Part shown: one piece after another, positions 1-9,622 of the stretch
How positions within the stretch are numbered: the first letter of the stretch is position 1
Layout: every line of letters starts with the position of its first letter
DNA from: Parapedobacter indicus
GTDB taxonomy: Bacteria > Bacteroidota > Bacteroidia > Sphingobacteriales > Sphingobacteriaceae
Assembly (NCBI RefSeq): GCF_900113765.1
Contig: NZ_FOQO01000007.1
Coordinates: forward strand, 62,001 to 126,000
Direction of reading: 5' to 3'
Length of the DNA: 64,000 bases
Notes under the pieces: model-generated
What the model was told of the DNA's origin: nothing
Databases searched by the model: none
Seen by the model: only the letters and a program-made list of their open reading frames with translations
Program-made: the position numbers and the translations under genes

Positions 1-1110
1 ACCACGAGCGATCAGTTCTGAAAGACTAATCCGGATTGGGCGATTAAAAAACAGCAAATGATAGGCAAATAAGACCATCGTTCCAAATATGCCATAGAAT
101 AATATATTACGCATGTAACCGGCATCCGTATATAGATAATAAGAGCCATCGGGGTTTATGTACTTGCCGTCACCGAAAATAAACGTTTGCCAATCGATCG
201 TAAAATACATTTCACTTAACATGTCGGTAGAAACGGTGGTTAGTGTTCCTTCGTCAAAATAACTATAGAGAAATTCAAACGCAAAGGGAAGTAAAGTACC
301 GGTAACTAGTGACTGGATTTCGAAAGGAAGTACCCAGTAAATCGACAGTCCGCCAAGCCCAATTAAAAGAAATATAGTAAGAAACTGCAAAAACTTGCGA
401 TACAGTGGCTGTCCCATCACAATAAAATAATAAATCACTGCAATCAGTAAACCAACAAACCCCGTCCGACCTGCAAAAAAGGTTCCGATGACCAACAGTG
501 TAAACAAAGCTATCTGCGAAATGGATATCTTACCGGCATACTCGGTAATCAACCGATAAAAAAATAGGAGATAACACAATCCGAAACCTGCGGCCAAGTC
601 AAAAAATGGGTTTCCAGACAGCGCTAAGGCACGAAAACCGACGCCAATTTCTGCAACCTCTTCTTTCTGGAACAAATGTATAACGTTCGCAATGGGAGGT
701 GCAATGAACCCCGCTATTTCAATAACAGATTGTGCACCAAAGCAACAAATAATAATATCCAATATTCTTAAAAACTGACGCTCCCCTGCACCTTCCATCC
801 ATATGGGATAGGCAATTATACCGCCTAAAAAAAGAGAAAATTGCAGAATGAATCCCCTTACAATGTAGAAATCTGAAGTCCCGTGAATGAGACCGGGTAA
901 GCAAGACAGTAGGATGACGACAGTAAGGCCAAGGAAAATGTAGCCTACTATTCGTTGCTTTATCAAATAAAATAACGTAACGAAAAGCTCGGGAAACAAA
1001 AGGTAATAGACAATGGAACAAAAGATCGCCAAAACGTTCGAATTGTAGACAATCGGTATCCGAAAATTAAACAGAATACAAAAAGCCAGAAAACACCGAA
1101 ACCAAAACAT
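1..1110 (-). CDS. O-antigen/exopolysaccharide polymerase-like membrane protein (Wzy-like), 3' end cut by window edge
   Basis: An open frame of 370 codons runs without a stop from ATG at 1110 down to base 1, so the C-terminus lies outside the window. The translation is strongly hydrophobic, with many predicted membrane helices (for example LTVVILLSCLPG and IALFTLLVIGTFFAGRTGF) and a longer non-membrane loop near residues 285-335. This layout is typical of Wzy polymerases and O-antigen ligases, which are poorly conserved in sequence. It lies just downstream of two glycosyltransferases on the same strand and near a Wzx flippase, which supports a role in polymerising a surface polysaccharide at the inner membrane. 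The family assignment rests on topology and context, not on a diagnostic motif. Confidence 0.7.
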   Translation of the reverse strand, partial: MFWFRCFLAFCILFNFRIPIVYNSNVLAIFCSIVYYLLFPELFVTLFYLIKQRIVGYIFLGLTVVILLSCLPGLIHGTSDFYIVRGFILQFSLFLGGIIAYPIWMEGAGERQFLRILDIIICCFGAQSVIEIAGFIAPPIANVIHLFQKEEVAEIGVGFRALALSGNPFFDLAAGFGLCYLLFFYRLITEYAGKISISQIALFTLLVIGTFFAGRTGFVGLLIAVIYYFIVMGQPLYRKFLQFLTIFLLIGLGGLSIYWVLPFEIQSLVTGTLLPFAFEFLYSYFDEGTLTTVSTDMLSEMYFTIDWQTFIFGDGKYINPDGSYYLYTDAGYMRNILFYGIFGTMVLFAYHLLFFNRPIRISLSELIARG

Positions 1111-1115
1111 AGCAC

Positions 1116-2126
1116 CTACAGTTTCACCCGTCGCAAAATCAATGTAATTGCGCCTCGATAAAAGTACGAAGATTTTAAAACTTCAAAATAACCTTCAAAG
1201 CGTTTAGTAAACCGCCCATACCGCAAATATGCCAGGAGCCTTAACCCCAGATAACCTTTTATTATGCCCGCAACAGGTGGGTTTACTTTTTTTATTTCCT
1301 GTTCGATATATTCGTATACACGAAGTAGTTCTGATATGGAGGAAGACGTAATGAAAGGAATCCAATCCTTAACCGTCGATGCAGTATATAAACGTTGCCA
1401 ATGATGAGGCAAACTAATTCCGTACCCAGAAAGTATACGAGTGTGTATATCCGAGAATATAATAAAACGCCGAGCGGCATCCTGCTCCCCTAATTTTGTT
1501 TCACTAGTAGCCAATAGCCGATAGTGCAGCAAAACCCTGGGAATATTATATCCCTTGCCATGTTCCAATAATCGAACCCAAAAGTCGTAATCCTCTGCCC
1601 GGTAAGCGTCCTCCCGATAATACAGATCGGGTAAGCCATTACGGAACATGATAGTGGGGTGGAAAAAAGGCGACGCGATGAACAAATAAGACCGGATTCT
1701 TAGGTCATCAATGGGTGCAATCCATTTTCCACGCAACTGTTCTGCTTGTATGACCCGCATGAAACTACCCACAACGACGATTTGCGAATTGCACTCCAAG
1801 ACATCAACCTGCACCGCGATGCGGTTGGGCATAGCAATGTCATCGGCATCCATCCGGGCGATGTATCGCCCCCGAGCCAATGCCAAGCCTTCGTTTAATG
1901 TAAAAACAAGTCGCTTATTCTCGTCATGTATAACCAACCGGATCCGCTGATCCTCTGCAGCTAAACGCTGTAAAATGAGAACAGTACCATCTACAGAGCC
2001 GTCGTCAATTGCAATAATTTCAAGTGCGGTGTACGTCTGTTGCATGATGGAACGGATAGACTGTTCCACATACCGTTCCGCATTGTAACAAGGGATAATT
2101 ACCGAAACCAACGGGCGGTCCATCAT
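1116..2126 (-). CDS. Glycosyltransferase family 2
   Basis: 336 residues. The N-terminus VSVIIPCYNAERYVEQSI and the nearby IAIDDGSVDGT are the classic GT-A nucleotide-binding start, and ARMDADD (about residue 90) is the DXD metal/nucleotide-sugar motif. A late EDYDFWVRLLEHG segment matches the ED-containing catalytic-base region of GT2 enzymes. It probably adds one sugar to a lipid-linked polysaccharide repeat unit on the cytoplasmic side; the donor cannot be told from sequence. Its start overlaps the stop of the upstream glycosyltransferase gene by 4 bases (ATGA), so the two are probably translationally coupled. Five bases separate it from the downstream polymerase-like gene. ATG at 2126 or 2123 are both usable starts. 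Confidence 0.93.
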   Translation of the reverse strand: MMDRPLVSVIIPCYNAERYVEQSIRSIMQQTYTALEIIAIDDGSVDGTVLILQRLAAEDQRIRLVIHDENKRLVFTLNEGLALARGRYIARMDADDIAMPNRIAVQVDVLECNSQIVVVGSFMRVIQAEQLRGKWIAPIDDLRIRSYLFIASPFFHPTIMFRNGLPDLYYREDAYRAEDYDFWVRLLEHGKGYNIPRVLLHYRLLATSETKLGEQDAARRFIIFSDIHTRILSGYGISLPHHWQRLYTASTVKDWIPFITSSSISELLRVYEYIEQEIKKVNPPVAGIIKGYLGLRLLAYLRYGRFTKRFEGYFEVLKSSYFYRGAITLILRRVKL

Positions 2127-3148
2127 TTCTTTTCGCTCGGGATGCCTATTAAATCCCTGAATGTGTGAATAAATTTCTCTTTATCAAAACGCGACGCTGC
2201 CTCCAATGTTGCTTGCCTCATCGTTTCCAGCACGCCCGACTCTTCCGATAACCTTTGCAAAGCACATACATAGTCATTTAAGCCATTACAAAGAAAACTA
2301 TCCCGCGTCGTACAATAATCATCAATGGAGCCTATCCGGGAAACCACCTGAACCAATCCGACCGCCATGGAAGAAGTTATTGCATTGCTACCGACGGTAT
2401 CTTCCAACACGGATAGATTGACATCGCATCGCTGCATCAGCGTCAATAGATCCGCTTCATCTAAACGTTTGTACACGTGTACGTGGGGGTAAGCTGCTGC
2501 CAAACCGGGCATCGTATCCCCCACGCACAGGTGAAATTCAATGTTTCTGCACCGCTCCACAATTTCAGAAAGCAATCTCCAGTTCCTTTTGATACCTCCT
2601 ATGCATAAGACATGCAAATGGCGTTGGCCGATAACATAAGGATTCGGGGTTGGCCGATAATAGGCACGTTCGGCATAATGATGAGCGAATGTTATAGGCA
2701 CAGGCGTAAGCTGGTGGATATCGCGCTTCAATTGATTACCGAACACCAGTATATGGTCCGTCAGAGCAATCTTCTTTGAAATGACTTCCACCGAACCATA
2801 AAGGGTCTGTAAAAAAGAAAGTGGCAAGTGGATGATCCCGAGAACAAAATTCCGCCTTTTCCATTTACGGAGCAGCGACACAATGACATCCTGGCGTGCG
2901 AAATGTCCCGACATATATTCCATGAGACATACTTTATCTCCCGGACGCAGCACTATATATAAATAAAGGGCGATGAAGACGGCATAAATCCATCCGACGT
3001 ACCGCCCCCCGGTATATCCCTGACGTATATGACGTACTAACCGGACGTCCGGTATGGCCGCTTTTAACTCTTGGGATAAGTAAGCCATACCGGCATGGTT
3101 CCCCGAGGTATGTTTAAAGTCGTAATAAAGTAAATAGATTGTCCCCAT
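2123..3148 (-). CDS. Glycosyltransferase (GT-B-like)
   Basis: About 341 residues from the chosen ATG at 3148. An in-frame upstream ATG at 3202 would add 18 residues and run into the divergent gene region, while the 3148 start places the first beta strand (GTIYLLYYDFKHTSGNHAG) at the N-terminus as expected. The C-terminal half contains LCIGGIKRNWRLL, CVGDTMPGL and VSVLEDTVGSNAI-like stretches. These resemble the donor-binding half of GT-B fold enzymes, but no exact family signature such as EX7E of GT4 is clear. It heads the minus-strand run of glycosyltransferase, glycosyltransferase and polymerase, with 4-base overlap to the next gene. Acceptor and donor are unknown. Confidence 0.75.
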   Translation of the reverse strand: MGTIYLLYYDFKHTSGNHAGMAYLSQELKAAIPDVRLVRHIRQGYTGGRYVGWIYAVFIALYLYIVLRPGDKVCLMEYMSGHFARQDVIVSLLRKWKRRNFVLGIIHLPLSFLQTLYGSVEVISKKIALTDHILVFGNQLKRDIHQLTPVPITFAHHYAERAYYRPTPNPYVIGQRHLHVLCIGGIKRNWRLLSEIVERCRNIEFHLCVGDTMPGLAAAYPHVHVYKRLDEADLLTLMQRCDVNLSVLEDTVGSNAITSSMAVGLVQVVSRIGSIDDYCTTRDSFLCNGLNDYVCALQRLSEESGVLETMRQATLEAASRFDKEKFIHTFRDLIGIPSEKK

Positions 3149-3304
3149 ACCGGTACGACAAAAATACAATAAGAAACCGAGATGTAAATAATATTGACAC
3201 ACATCGCAATCATTATTTATATCGAGCTCTCATCGGCCGATAAAAGAAAAAACCAAAATCGGATATTTCTAACCCAAACGGAAAATATTCATAGTTTTGT
3301 GCGC

Positions 3305-4942
3305 ATGAGAAAACAGCTAATAGTCATCGTGTCAAACATCGTGTTGTTAGTTTGCATCCAACCCACGATCGGCCAGTCGCTATACCAACCCTATTCTCAT
3401 GCCTTTTACCAAAAACTAAGTCCGGTTTTATACAGTCCCGATACACGTTTGCATACTGCATTCAAACCGATGATCATGGATTCGACACTAGCAACCGATT
3501 TCAACAACATCGTGAACCTCCACGGCGACCATCGAACCAGCTGGGGAGGACGCAAACTTTGGCAGGAACACCTCATTGAGCTGGATTATGGTAAAAACAC
3601 ATTTTACGCAGATCTATTGCCCGATTTCCAGATGGGTCGCTCCACACGAGAAGACAAATCCATCTGGATATTTTCAAAGGGTATTCAAATTGGTGGAAAA
3701 ATTGGCGAAAAATGGGCCTTCCAAGCCAACTATTTCCACAATCAGGCTCAATTTGCGGATTATATAAACGATTACGTTGAGCAACACGGAGTTGTCCCCG
3801 GAGAAGCCGGCACCGTTCGTAACAACGGTTCCCAACGCCGCTGGTCAAATGCCACAGCCAACCTGTCATTTACTCCAATCCACTACCTCAACATTTCCCT
3901 GGCCTATGACAAAAACTTCATCGGAGATGGATACCGTTCTTTATTGCTTTCCGACGTTTCCGCCAATTATCTTTCACTTAAGTTGACAGGCACCCTAGGG
4001 AATGTTCAATATGTTAGCTTGTTGTCTTATATGCGCGACCCTTTTGCAACAACTTTTGAAAATACAGTTAGCCTAAGCGAAGTGCCCAACAATGGCACCG
4101 GGGCCAACCGATTCAAATGGGGCGCTTTTCAGTACCTGGATTGGAATATTACCAACCGCTTTTCAGCGGGCTTCTTTCAATCTGTGATTTGGGCTCCAAA
4201 AAATTCGGCTGGAAGACGTGGATTCGATTTTAACTATATCAGCCCTTTGATTTTTTTGCGGTCAGTCGAATTGACCAATACCTCGTCTCCCGATAAAATG
4301 CACCTTGGGATTAACACCAAGTATAAAATACTGGATAACATGGTGGTATACGGCCAGTTTTTATTGGGAGAACTTACCATCAGTCAGCTTTTCGCCGGGA
4401 ACGGCTATCTCCACAACAAATTCGGCATTCAATTAGGCGCACGGGGCCACGATTTATTCGGCATCAAAAAACTCAATTACCTCGGTGAATTCAATACCGT
4501 GAGGCCCTATACTTACCAACATTTCACGCCCATCACTGCATACACCAATTACAGCCAACCGTTGGCTCATCCTTTGGGAGCCAATTTCAGAGAAGGGATA
4601 GCGCTCTTAAACTACAGCTTCCTGAGTTTCGATTTTCAGGCGCAGGGAGTTTGGGCTATGTATGGAGCAGATCCAGACGCAAATACAAATTACGGCGGTG
4701 ATATTTTTAAATACTATACGCAATACCCGTCCGAATTCGGGAACACCATCGGACAGGGAGTAAATACGCATTTGGTATACCTTGGATTTAAGGCGGCATA
4801 CCTCCTCAATCCCAAATACAATTTACGGATCGAACTTGCCGCAACCAACCGCCGGGCCTCGGACATCGGTTCTACCAACAACACGTCCCTGTTCAGTATC
4901 GGCTTACGGTCGTCATTCAGAAATCAATATCATGATTTTTAA
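3305..4942 (+). CDS. Outer-membrane beta-barrel protein, RemB/Wzi-like
   Basis: 545 residues from the ATG at 3305, which directly precedes a signal peptide (MRKQLIVIVSNIVLLVC, likely cleavage after IGQ). The in-frame ATG at 3194 would put 37 polar residues before it and is unlikely. The mature part has alternating aromatic/polar beta strands and ends in a barrel-like strand (FSIGLRSSFRN). The opening YQPYSHAFYQKLSP and the general composition resemble Bacteroidota outer-membrane proteins annotated as RemB (gliding motility) or Wzi-like capsule assembly proteins. Its place between glycosyltransferases and a Wzx flippase fits capsule export or anchoring. Its stop overlaps that of the convergent wzx gene by 4 bases. 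Confidence 0.65.
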   Translation: MRKQLIVIVSNIVLLVCIQPTIGQSLYQPYSHAFYQKLSPVLYSPDTRLHTAFKPMIMDSTLATDFNNIVNLHGDHRTSWGGRKLWQEHLIELDYGKNTFYADLLPDFQMGRSTREDKSIWIFSKGIQIGGKIGEKWAFQANYFHNQAQFADYINDYVEQHGVVPGEAGTVRNNGSQRRWSNATANLSFTPIHYLNISLAYDKNFIGDGYRSLLLSDVSANYLSLKLTGTLGNVQYVSLLSYMRDPFATTFENTVSLSEVPNNGTGANRFKWGAFQYLDWNITNRFSAGFFQSVIWAPKNSAGRRGFDFNYISPLIFLRSVELTNTSSPDKMHLGINTKYKILDNMVVYGQFLLGELTISQLFAGNGYLHNKFGIQLGARGHDLFGIKKLNYLGEFNTVRPYTYQHFTPITAYTNYSQPLAHPLGANFREGIALLNYSFLSFDFQAQGVWAMYGADPDANTNYGGDIFKYYTQYPSEFGNTIGQGVNTHLVYLGFKAAYLLNPKYNLRIELAATNRRASDIGSTNNTSLFSIGLRSSFRNQYHDF

Positions 4943-6390
4943 TTTTTCTTCCCTATTCCCAGCTTGGGTAGTACCAATTGTTTCAATTCGCTGACGAGCG
5001 GGTTTCTCCATATAAAATACTGGATAAAAAAATAACTGATTCCAGCTAACCCAAACATCACCGACGTTTCGACCCATATGGGCATCGCCATATGTTTCAG
5101 TAACAACTCCCAACCAAACATTGGCAAAGCAGCACCGACTGCCTGAAACATTCCCTTCCAATCCGGGCGGAATGGAAATCTCCGCAATGCGAAAAACGCC
5201 AGCAATAAACAAACCGAAACCTCGGCCAACAGATTTGCCACAGCCGCACCTGTGGCACGGAATAAAGGAATAAGCAGGAAATTGGCACTTAAACTGATGA
5301 CCATGCCGACCAGCGCTGCCCGGAGAAACAATCTCTCATTGTTTGTCGTGTTTAAGACCTGCATCCCAAAGATGTTGTTCAATCCAATCAATAACAACGT
5401 CGGAGCCAAAAGCTGCAAGGCAGGTGCCGCAGGCCCATATTCACTACCCGCAAAAATAAAAATAACATTCGGTGCGATAATTCCCAAACCGATCGAAAGG
5501 GGCACACCCATAAACACCGTAAGAGCAAATGACTTACGCAGCAAGGAAAAAGCATCCTCCCGCTGCCCATTGTGAAAAGCGAAGGAAAGTGAAGCGACCA
5601 TTACCGTGGAAATCGCAACGAGCAGCGTCGTTACCAACTTCACCACCCGCATGGCCGTACTGTAATAACCCACTTCGGCTTTGTCCGCAATGAATCCCAG
5701 GATGACCGTGTCCAACAAAGTATATACACTGGTAACAATGGCAAATGAAAATATATAAAACAACGGCTTAAAGTGTTTTCCAAAGTGCAATCCCTTACCT
5801 CTGAATCGAACGAATTTCCGGGCATACCAACCATTCAGGAGCACATTCATAAGCATTCCAAAAAATGTTAATGAATAATAGATTGTACTATCCTCCGGTC
5901 CGCGTACTGCTAAAAATATAGCTAATGTACTTAATATCCTTACAGCAACTGTACGTATCGTGATGTAAGAAAATGCCCCTAACCCTTGAAAAAGCCATTC
6001 CATCACCAACGATTGCAAAAACAGAATACCTGTGCCTATCCAAAAAAGATGACGGAACGGTGCCATGCTACTGACGGTGTTGAATGATAAAATAAAAAAA
6101 ACAGATACCGATACGGTTGCAATCAGATGAAGTATCAGCAATTCGCTAAATACAACAGATCGCCTCTCGAAATCATTCTTAACTTTAGCGATTTCCCGCA
6201 CTCCGTACACCGATATCCCCAAAGCCGCGACAAGTACGCACCACTGAGTGATACTGTCAACAAAAGCAATTTCGCCTATTTGTTCTGGCCCCAGCACCCG
6301 GGAGACGTAAGGAAAAACCAATAACGGAAACAACACCTGACTCAGTGACAAGGTTACGTTATATACAACATTTCGCTGGATGCTACCCAT
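4939..6390 (-). CDS. Polysaccharide flippase (Wzx-like, MOP superfamily)
   Basis: 483 residues from ATG at 6390. The longer frame from 6450 adds 20 polar residues before the conserved N-terminal helix (VVYNVTLSLSQVLFPLLVFPYVSRVLG), so the inner start is preferred. The motif YVSRVLGPEQIGEIAFVDS is characteristic of Wzx/polysaccharide transporters, and about 12-14 hydrophobic helices cover the rest. It would flip undecaprenyl-linked repeat units from the cytoplasmic to the periplasmic leaflet for the Wzy-like polymerase at the left edge. It is convergent with the outer-membrane barrel gene. No promoter element was confidently seen upstream. Confidence 0.9.
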   Translation of the reverse strand: MGSIQRNVVYNVTLSLSQVLFPLLVFPYVSRVLGPEQIGEIAFVDSITQWCVLVAALGISVYGVREIAKVKNDFERRSVVFSELLILHLIATVSVSVFFILSFNTVSSMAPFRHLFWIGTGILFLQSLVMEWLFQGLGAFSYITIRTVAVRILSTLAIFLAVRGPEDSTIYYSLTFFGMLMNVLLNGWYARKFVRFRGKGLHFGKHFKPLFYIFSFAIVTSVYTLLDTVILGFIADKAEVGYYSTAMRVVKLVTTLLVAISTVMVASLSFAFHNGQREDAFSLLRKSFALTVFMGVPLSIGLGIIAPNVIFIFAGSEYGPAAPALQLLAPTLLLIGLNNIFGMQVLNTTNNERLFLRAALVGMVISLSANFLLIPLFRATGAAVANLLAEVSVCLLLAFFALRRFPFRPDWKGMFQAVGAALPMFGWELLLKHMAMPIWVETSVMFGLAGISYFFIQYFIWRNPLVSELKQLVLPKLGIGKKN

Positions 6391-6540
6391 GCATTGAATT
6401 ATTTGCTTCGACTGAGTCCTTTTATAATATCGTTGTAGGAACTGTGCCAAAAATACAATATTTGCAAAAATTGCGTTTATAATTATAGGTCATACAGATA
6501 AGTAATCCAAACTATTGCTTTTTCCCACTGTTTATATCAT

Positions 6541-7971
6541 ATGACAACAATCCCAATTCCCGCCCTCGCTTACGTTAACGGCAAATTTCTAAAAGGCCGG
6601 AAAACCTTTGACGTACTTAATCCCGCGACAGGCGAGGCCATCGCTTCCGCACCGGATTTCGGTGTATCGGATTGCCGGAAGGCCATTCAACACGCGTATA
6701 CCGCGTGGCCAGCTTGGCGGGATACCCCCACTGCCGCTCGGAGTTATATTGTGCGGAAGTGGTACGACCTCATCATGGTACATAAACAGGAAATTGCACG
6801 TATCATGACCCAGGAGAGCGGAAAACCTTTGGCAGAAAGTCTCACCGAAGTGGATTATGGTGCCTCTTTCATAGAATGGTTTGCGGAGGAAGCTAAACGG
6901 GCATATGGTGAAACGATCCCGGCCCCAAAAAAAGGGCAACGGCTCGTCACCATCCGGCAACCCATCGGTGTGGTTGCCGCCATTACTCCCTGGAATTTCC
7001 CCCTTGCCATGATTACCCGTAAAGTAGCACCCGCGTTAGCCAGCGGCTGCACAGTGATCTTAAGGCCGGCCTCACAGACTCCCCTTACAGCGCTTGCTGT
7101 CGCAAAACTGGCCCATGAAGCCGGATTTCCCGCCGGTGTCTTTAACGTGATCACGGGAAAGGACAGTAAAGGCATGGGTGAGGAATTTGCCACGAATGAG
7201 TTGATACGTAAGATATCGTTTACCGGTTCCACGGAAGTAGGCCGATCACTTATGGCCCATGCGGCAGGCACCATCAAAAAAGTGTCACTCGAGCTGGGTG
7301 GGAACGCTCCATTTCTTGTATTCGATGATGCTGATTTGGATGCAGCCGTAAAAGGAGCCATCGCAGGTAAATTTCGCAACTCTGGACAAACATGCGTATC
7401 CATTAACCGGTTTTATGTACAGGATGCCGTATTTGATAGCTTTGCTGAGAAACTGACCGCAGCCGTAAAGAAACTCAAGGTGGGAAATGGCCTTGAAGAA
7501 GGAGTGGAGGTAGGTCCGATCATTAACAACGAGGGATTGGAAAAGGTAATGGCCCATGTAAAAGATGCGACTAATAAAGGAGCAACTCTACTCACCGGGG
7601 GTAAAATCAAAAAAGACCGCTTCTATCAGCCAACGGTTCTAACAGACGTCTCTCCTTCGGCGTTGATCGCCCAGGAAGAGACGTTCGGTCCTGTCTGCGC
7701 GTTGTTTCGGTTCAAAACCGAAGACGAAGGCATTGCAATGGCAAACGATACCGAATTTGGTTTGGCTGCCTATTTTTACAGCACCGATATCCATCGATGT
7801 TGGCGGGTTTCTGAACAATTGGAAGCAGGGATGGTCGGTATCAATACGGGTTTGCTATCCAATGCGGTAGCTCCGTTCGGAGGTATTAAACAATCCGGAA
7901 TCGGGCGGGAAGGTTCCAAACACGGTCTTGATGAGTATATGGAATTAAAATACCTTTGTTTTGGTGATTAA
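6541..7971 (+). CDS. gabD: NAD(P)-dependent succinate-semialdehyde dehydrogenase
   Basis: 476 residues, full length for the aldehyde dehydrogenase family. Visible landmarks are ITPWNFP (148-154, catalytic Asn), FTGSTEVG (NAD-binding turn), ELGGNAP with general base Glu251, and SGQTC with nucleophile Cys285. The closest match by overall motif wording is the GabD/SSADH branch, which oxidises succinate semialdehyde to succinate and links GABA or related breakdown to the TCA cycle. The usual Lys in the cofactor-binding KPA motif is Arg here (LRPAS, Arg175), which could affect NADP versus NAD use. It is a single gene; its stop overlaps the convergent hemJ stop by 4 bases. Substrate is inferred from family resemblance. 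Confidence 0.9.
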   Translation: MTTIPIPALAYVNGKFLKGRKTFDVLNPATGEAIASAPDFGVSDCRKAIQHAYTAWPAWRDTPTAARSYIVRKWYDLIMVHKQEIARIMTQESGKPLAESLTEVDYGASFIEWFAEEAKRAYGETIPAPKKGQRLVTIRQPIGVVAAITPWNFPLAMITRKVAPALASGCTVILRPASQTPLTALAVAKLAHEAGFPAGVFNVITGKDSKGMGEEFATNELIRKISFTGSTEVGRSLMAHAAGTIKKVSLELGGNAPFLVFDDADLDAAVKGAIAGKFRNSGQTCVSINRFYVQDAVFDSFAEKLTAAVKKLKVGNGLEEGVEVGPIINNEGLEKVMAHVKDATNKGATLLTGGKIKKDRFYQPTVLTDVSPSALIAQEETFGPVCALFRFKTEDEGIAMANDTEFGLAAYFYSTDIHRCWRVSEQLEAGMVGINTGLLSNAVAPFGGIKQSGIGREGSKHGLDEYMELKYLCFGD

Positions 7972-8525
7972 CGCTCTCTGATTTTCTTGTACCATCTAAC
8001 CGCAAGCATCAACATAACGGATAGCAGCAACAACCCTAGTACGCCATATATCCAATTGATTGCACTCTTAAGCACGACCGCGAAAACAATTGCAAAAAGT
8101 AGGACCGTAGCCAATTCATTCCACAACCTAAGCCGAATGGAGGTCCAACGGCTCGTTTCGTCCCGAAGCCTAAGCATGATCCGTTGGCAGACAAAGTGAT
8201 AGGTAACCAATCCAAGGACAAAAACGAGTTTCACATGCATCCATCCTGTTTCCAATAGACCCGGTACTATGTAAAGCAGGCTCAGGCCAGCCAACACGGC
8301 CAAGTACATAGAAGGCGTTGTGATAATCCACCACAATTTGCTTTCCATTATCACAAATTGTCGATGCAAAACAGCGTATTCTTCTTCCGGCTTTTGCTTG
8401 GCTTCAGTATGATAAATGAATAATCTCACCATATAAAATAAGCCGGCCATCCAAGTGATGACGAAAATGATATGAACAGCCTTGATGTAGAGGTACAACA
8501 TCGGATTGAATACTGAGTATAGCAT
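7968..8525 (-). CDS. hemJ: HemJ-type protoporphyrinogen IX oxidase (CopD-like membrane protein)
   Basis: 185 residues, about four membrane helices. The N-terminus YLYIKAVHIIFVITWMAGLFY matches HemJ, with its conserved His, and KLVFVLGLVTYHF supplies a second conserved Lys/His helix. HemJ oxidises protoporphyrinogen IX to protoporphyrin IX in organisms lacking HemG and HemY. The neighbouring hemE gene (uroporphyrinogen decarboxylase), 59 bases upstream on the same strand, supports a heme-synthesis role. The first ATG (8525) gives 8 extra residues before the family's usual start; ATG at 8501 is an equally good candidate. The 8526-8584 gap has short imperfect repeats of GCGTATT-type and no clear promoter. 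Confidence 0.85.
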   Translation of the reverse strand: MLYSVFNPMLYLYIKAVHIIFVITWMAGLFYMVRLFIYHTEAKQKPEEEYAVLHRQFVIMESKLWWIITTPSMYLAVLAGLSLLYIVPGLLETGWMHVKLVFVLGLVTYHFVCQRIMLRLRDETSRWTSIRLRLWNELATVLLFAIVFAVVLKSAINWIYGVLGLLLLSVMLMLAVRWYKKIRER

Positions 8526-8584
8526 ATCGAGTATTGCGTATTATGAATGGTGAGTGTCTCCTACGCAGTACACTATACGCAAAT

Positions 8585-9622
8585 CTAATAACTAAACTCC
8601 CTTACTACTTCGATTGCATATTTCACGTTATCAAACGGAATATCAGGCATGATTCCATGTCCAAGGTTAAAGATAAAACCGTCCTGTCCGCGCATCCGTT
8701 CGAATAAATGTAGAATTTTCTCTTTGATCACTTTTTTGTCGGCATACAACACAAACGGATCCAGGTTACCTTGCACGGCTATCCCGCCCGGCAAGTTATC
8801 TTTTACCTGTCGTAGGTCCGCATTCCAGTCGACCGAAATCACGTCCGGGCCAGCGGTTGCCATAAGCGGTGCAAACACCGAGCTCCCCTTACAGAAAGAA
8901 ATCACTGGCACACCATTACGTTGGAGCTTCGAAAAAATGTAGGCATTATAACGATGTGAAAAAATCTCATAGTCATCCCAGGAAAGAGCCAATGCCCAGC
9001 TGTCAAACAATTGCAAGGCATCTATTCCCGCCGCTATCTGCATATTCAAATAGTCAACCGTTACGTCCGCAATTTTCTGTAGAATTATGTGGGCCAGTTC
9101 CGGTTCATTATGAAGCAGTAGTTTCGTACGTTTGAAGTCTTTTGACGATCCACCTTCAACAAGATAGCTAAGAACCGTGAAGGGAGCTCCGGCAAAACCA
9201 ATCAGCGGAATCATTCCCTGCAAACGTTGCTGGATAACCCTGATGGCATCTCCGACATACTGCAGCTTGTCTAAGACATTGGTCCGCAACGCTTCCGCAT
9301 CGGCATAACTGCGGATAGGATTGGCAAACCGGGGCCCTACGCCTTGTTCAAAGCTCAGCTGCCCACCCATGGCCTCTCCTGTTACCAAAATATCAGAAAA
9401 TAAGATGGCTGCATCCACACCTAGTAAATCAACAGGCAGCATCGTTACGTCTGCAGCGATTTCAGGGGTTTTACACATTTCCAAAAACGAATACCTGTTT
9501 TTTATATCCCAGTATTCTTTCATAAAGCGACCCGCCTGGCGCATCATCCATACGGGGGGGCGTTCGGTTGGCTGTGAGAAAGCCGCGCGGATCAGTAAAT
9601 TGTTCTTTAAATTCTCAGTCAC
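8585..9622 (-). CDS. hemE: Uroporphyrinogen decarboxylase
   Basis: 345 residues, normal length for HemE. The signature RPPVWMMRQAGR lies near the N-terminus (carboxylate-binding arginines). Asp in ILFSDILV and GFAGAPFTVLSYLVEGG are other family hallmarks, and LGHGIMPDIPF near the C-terminus is the conserved His loop. It removes four acetate carboxyls from uroporphyrinogen III to give coproporphyrinogen III in the cytosol. Its start overlaps the stop of the upstream TPR gene by 4 bases, so it seems to be co-transcribed with the histidine kinase/response regulator/TPR genes. hemJ follows downstream. Confidence 0.97.
   Translation of the reverse strand: MTENLKNNLLIRAAFSQPTERPPVWMMRQAGRFMKEYWDIKNRYSFLEMCKTPEIAADVTMLPVDLLGVDAAILFSDILVTGEAMGGQLSFEQGVGPRFANPIRSYADAEALRTNVLDKLQYVGDAIRVIQQRLQGMIPLIGFAGAPFTVLSYLVEGGSSKDFKRTKLLLHNEPELAHIILQKIADVTVDYLNMQIAAGIDALQLFDSWALALSWDDYEIFSHRYNAYIFSKLQRNGVPVISFCKGSSVFAPLMATAGPDVISVDWNADLRQVKDNLPGGIAVQGNLDPFVLYADKKVIKEKILHLFERMRGQDGFIFNLGHGIMPDIPFDNVKYAIEVVREFSY

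Noticed and set aside
719..1021. Separate 100-residue minus-strand protein
   Set aside because: It lies in another frame of the polymerase-like gene, which has continuous membrane-protein coding through the same region.
4913..5212. 99-residue ORF under the flippase gene
   Set aside because: Shadow frame of wzx with no recognisable features.
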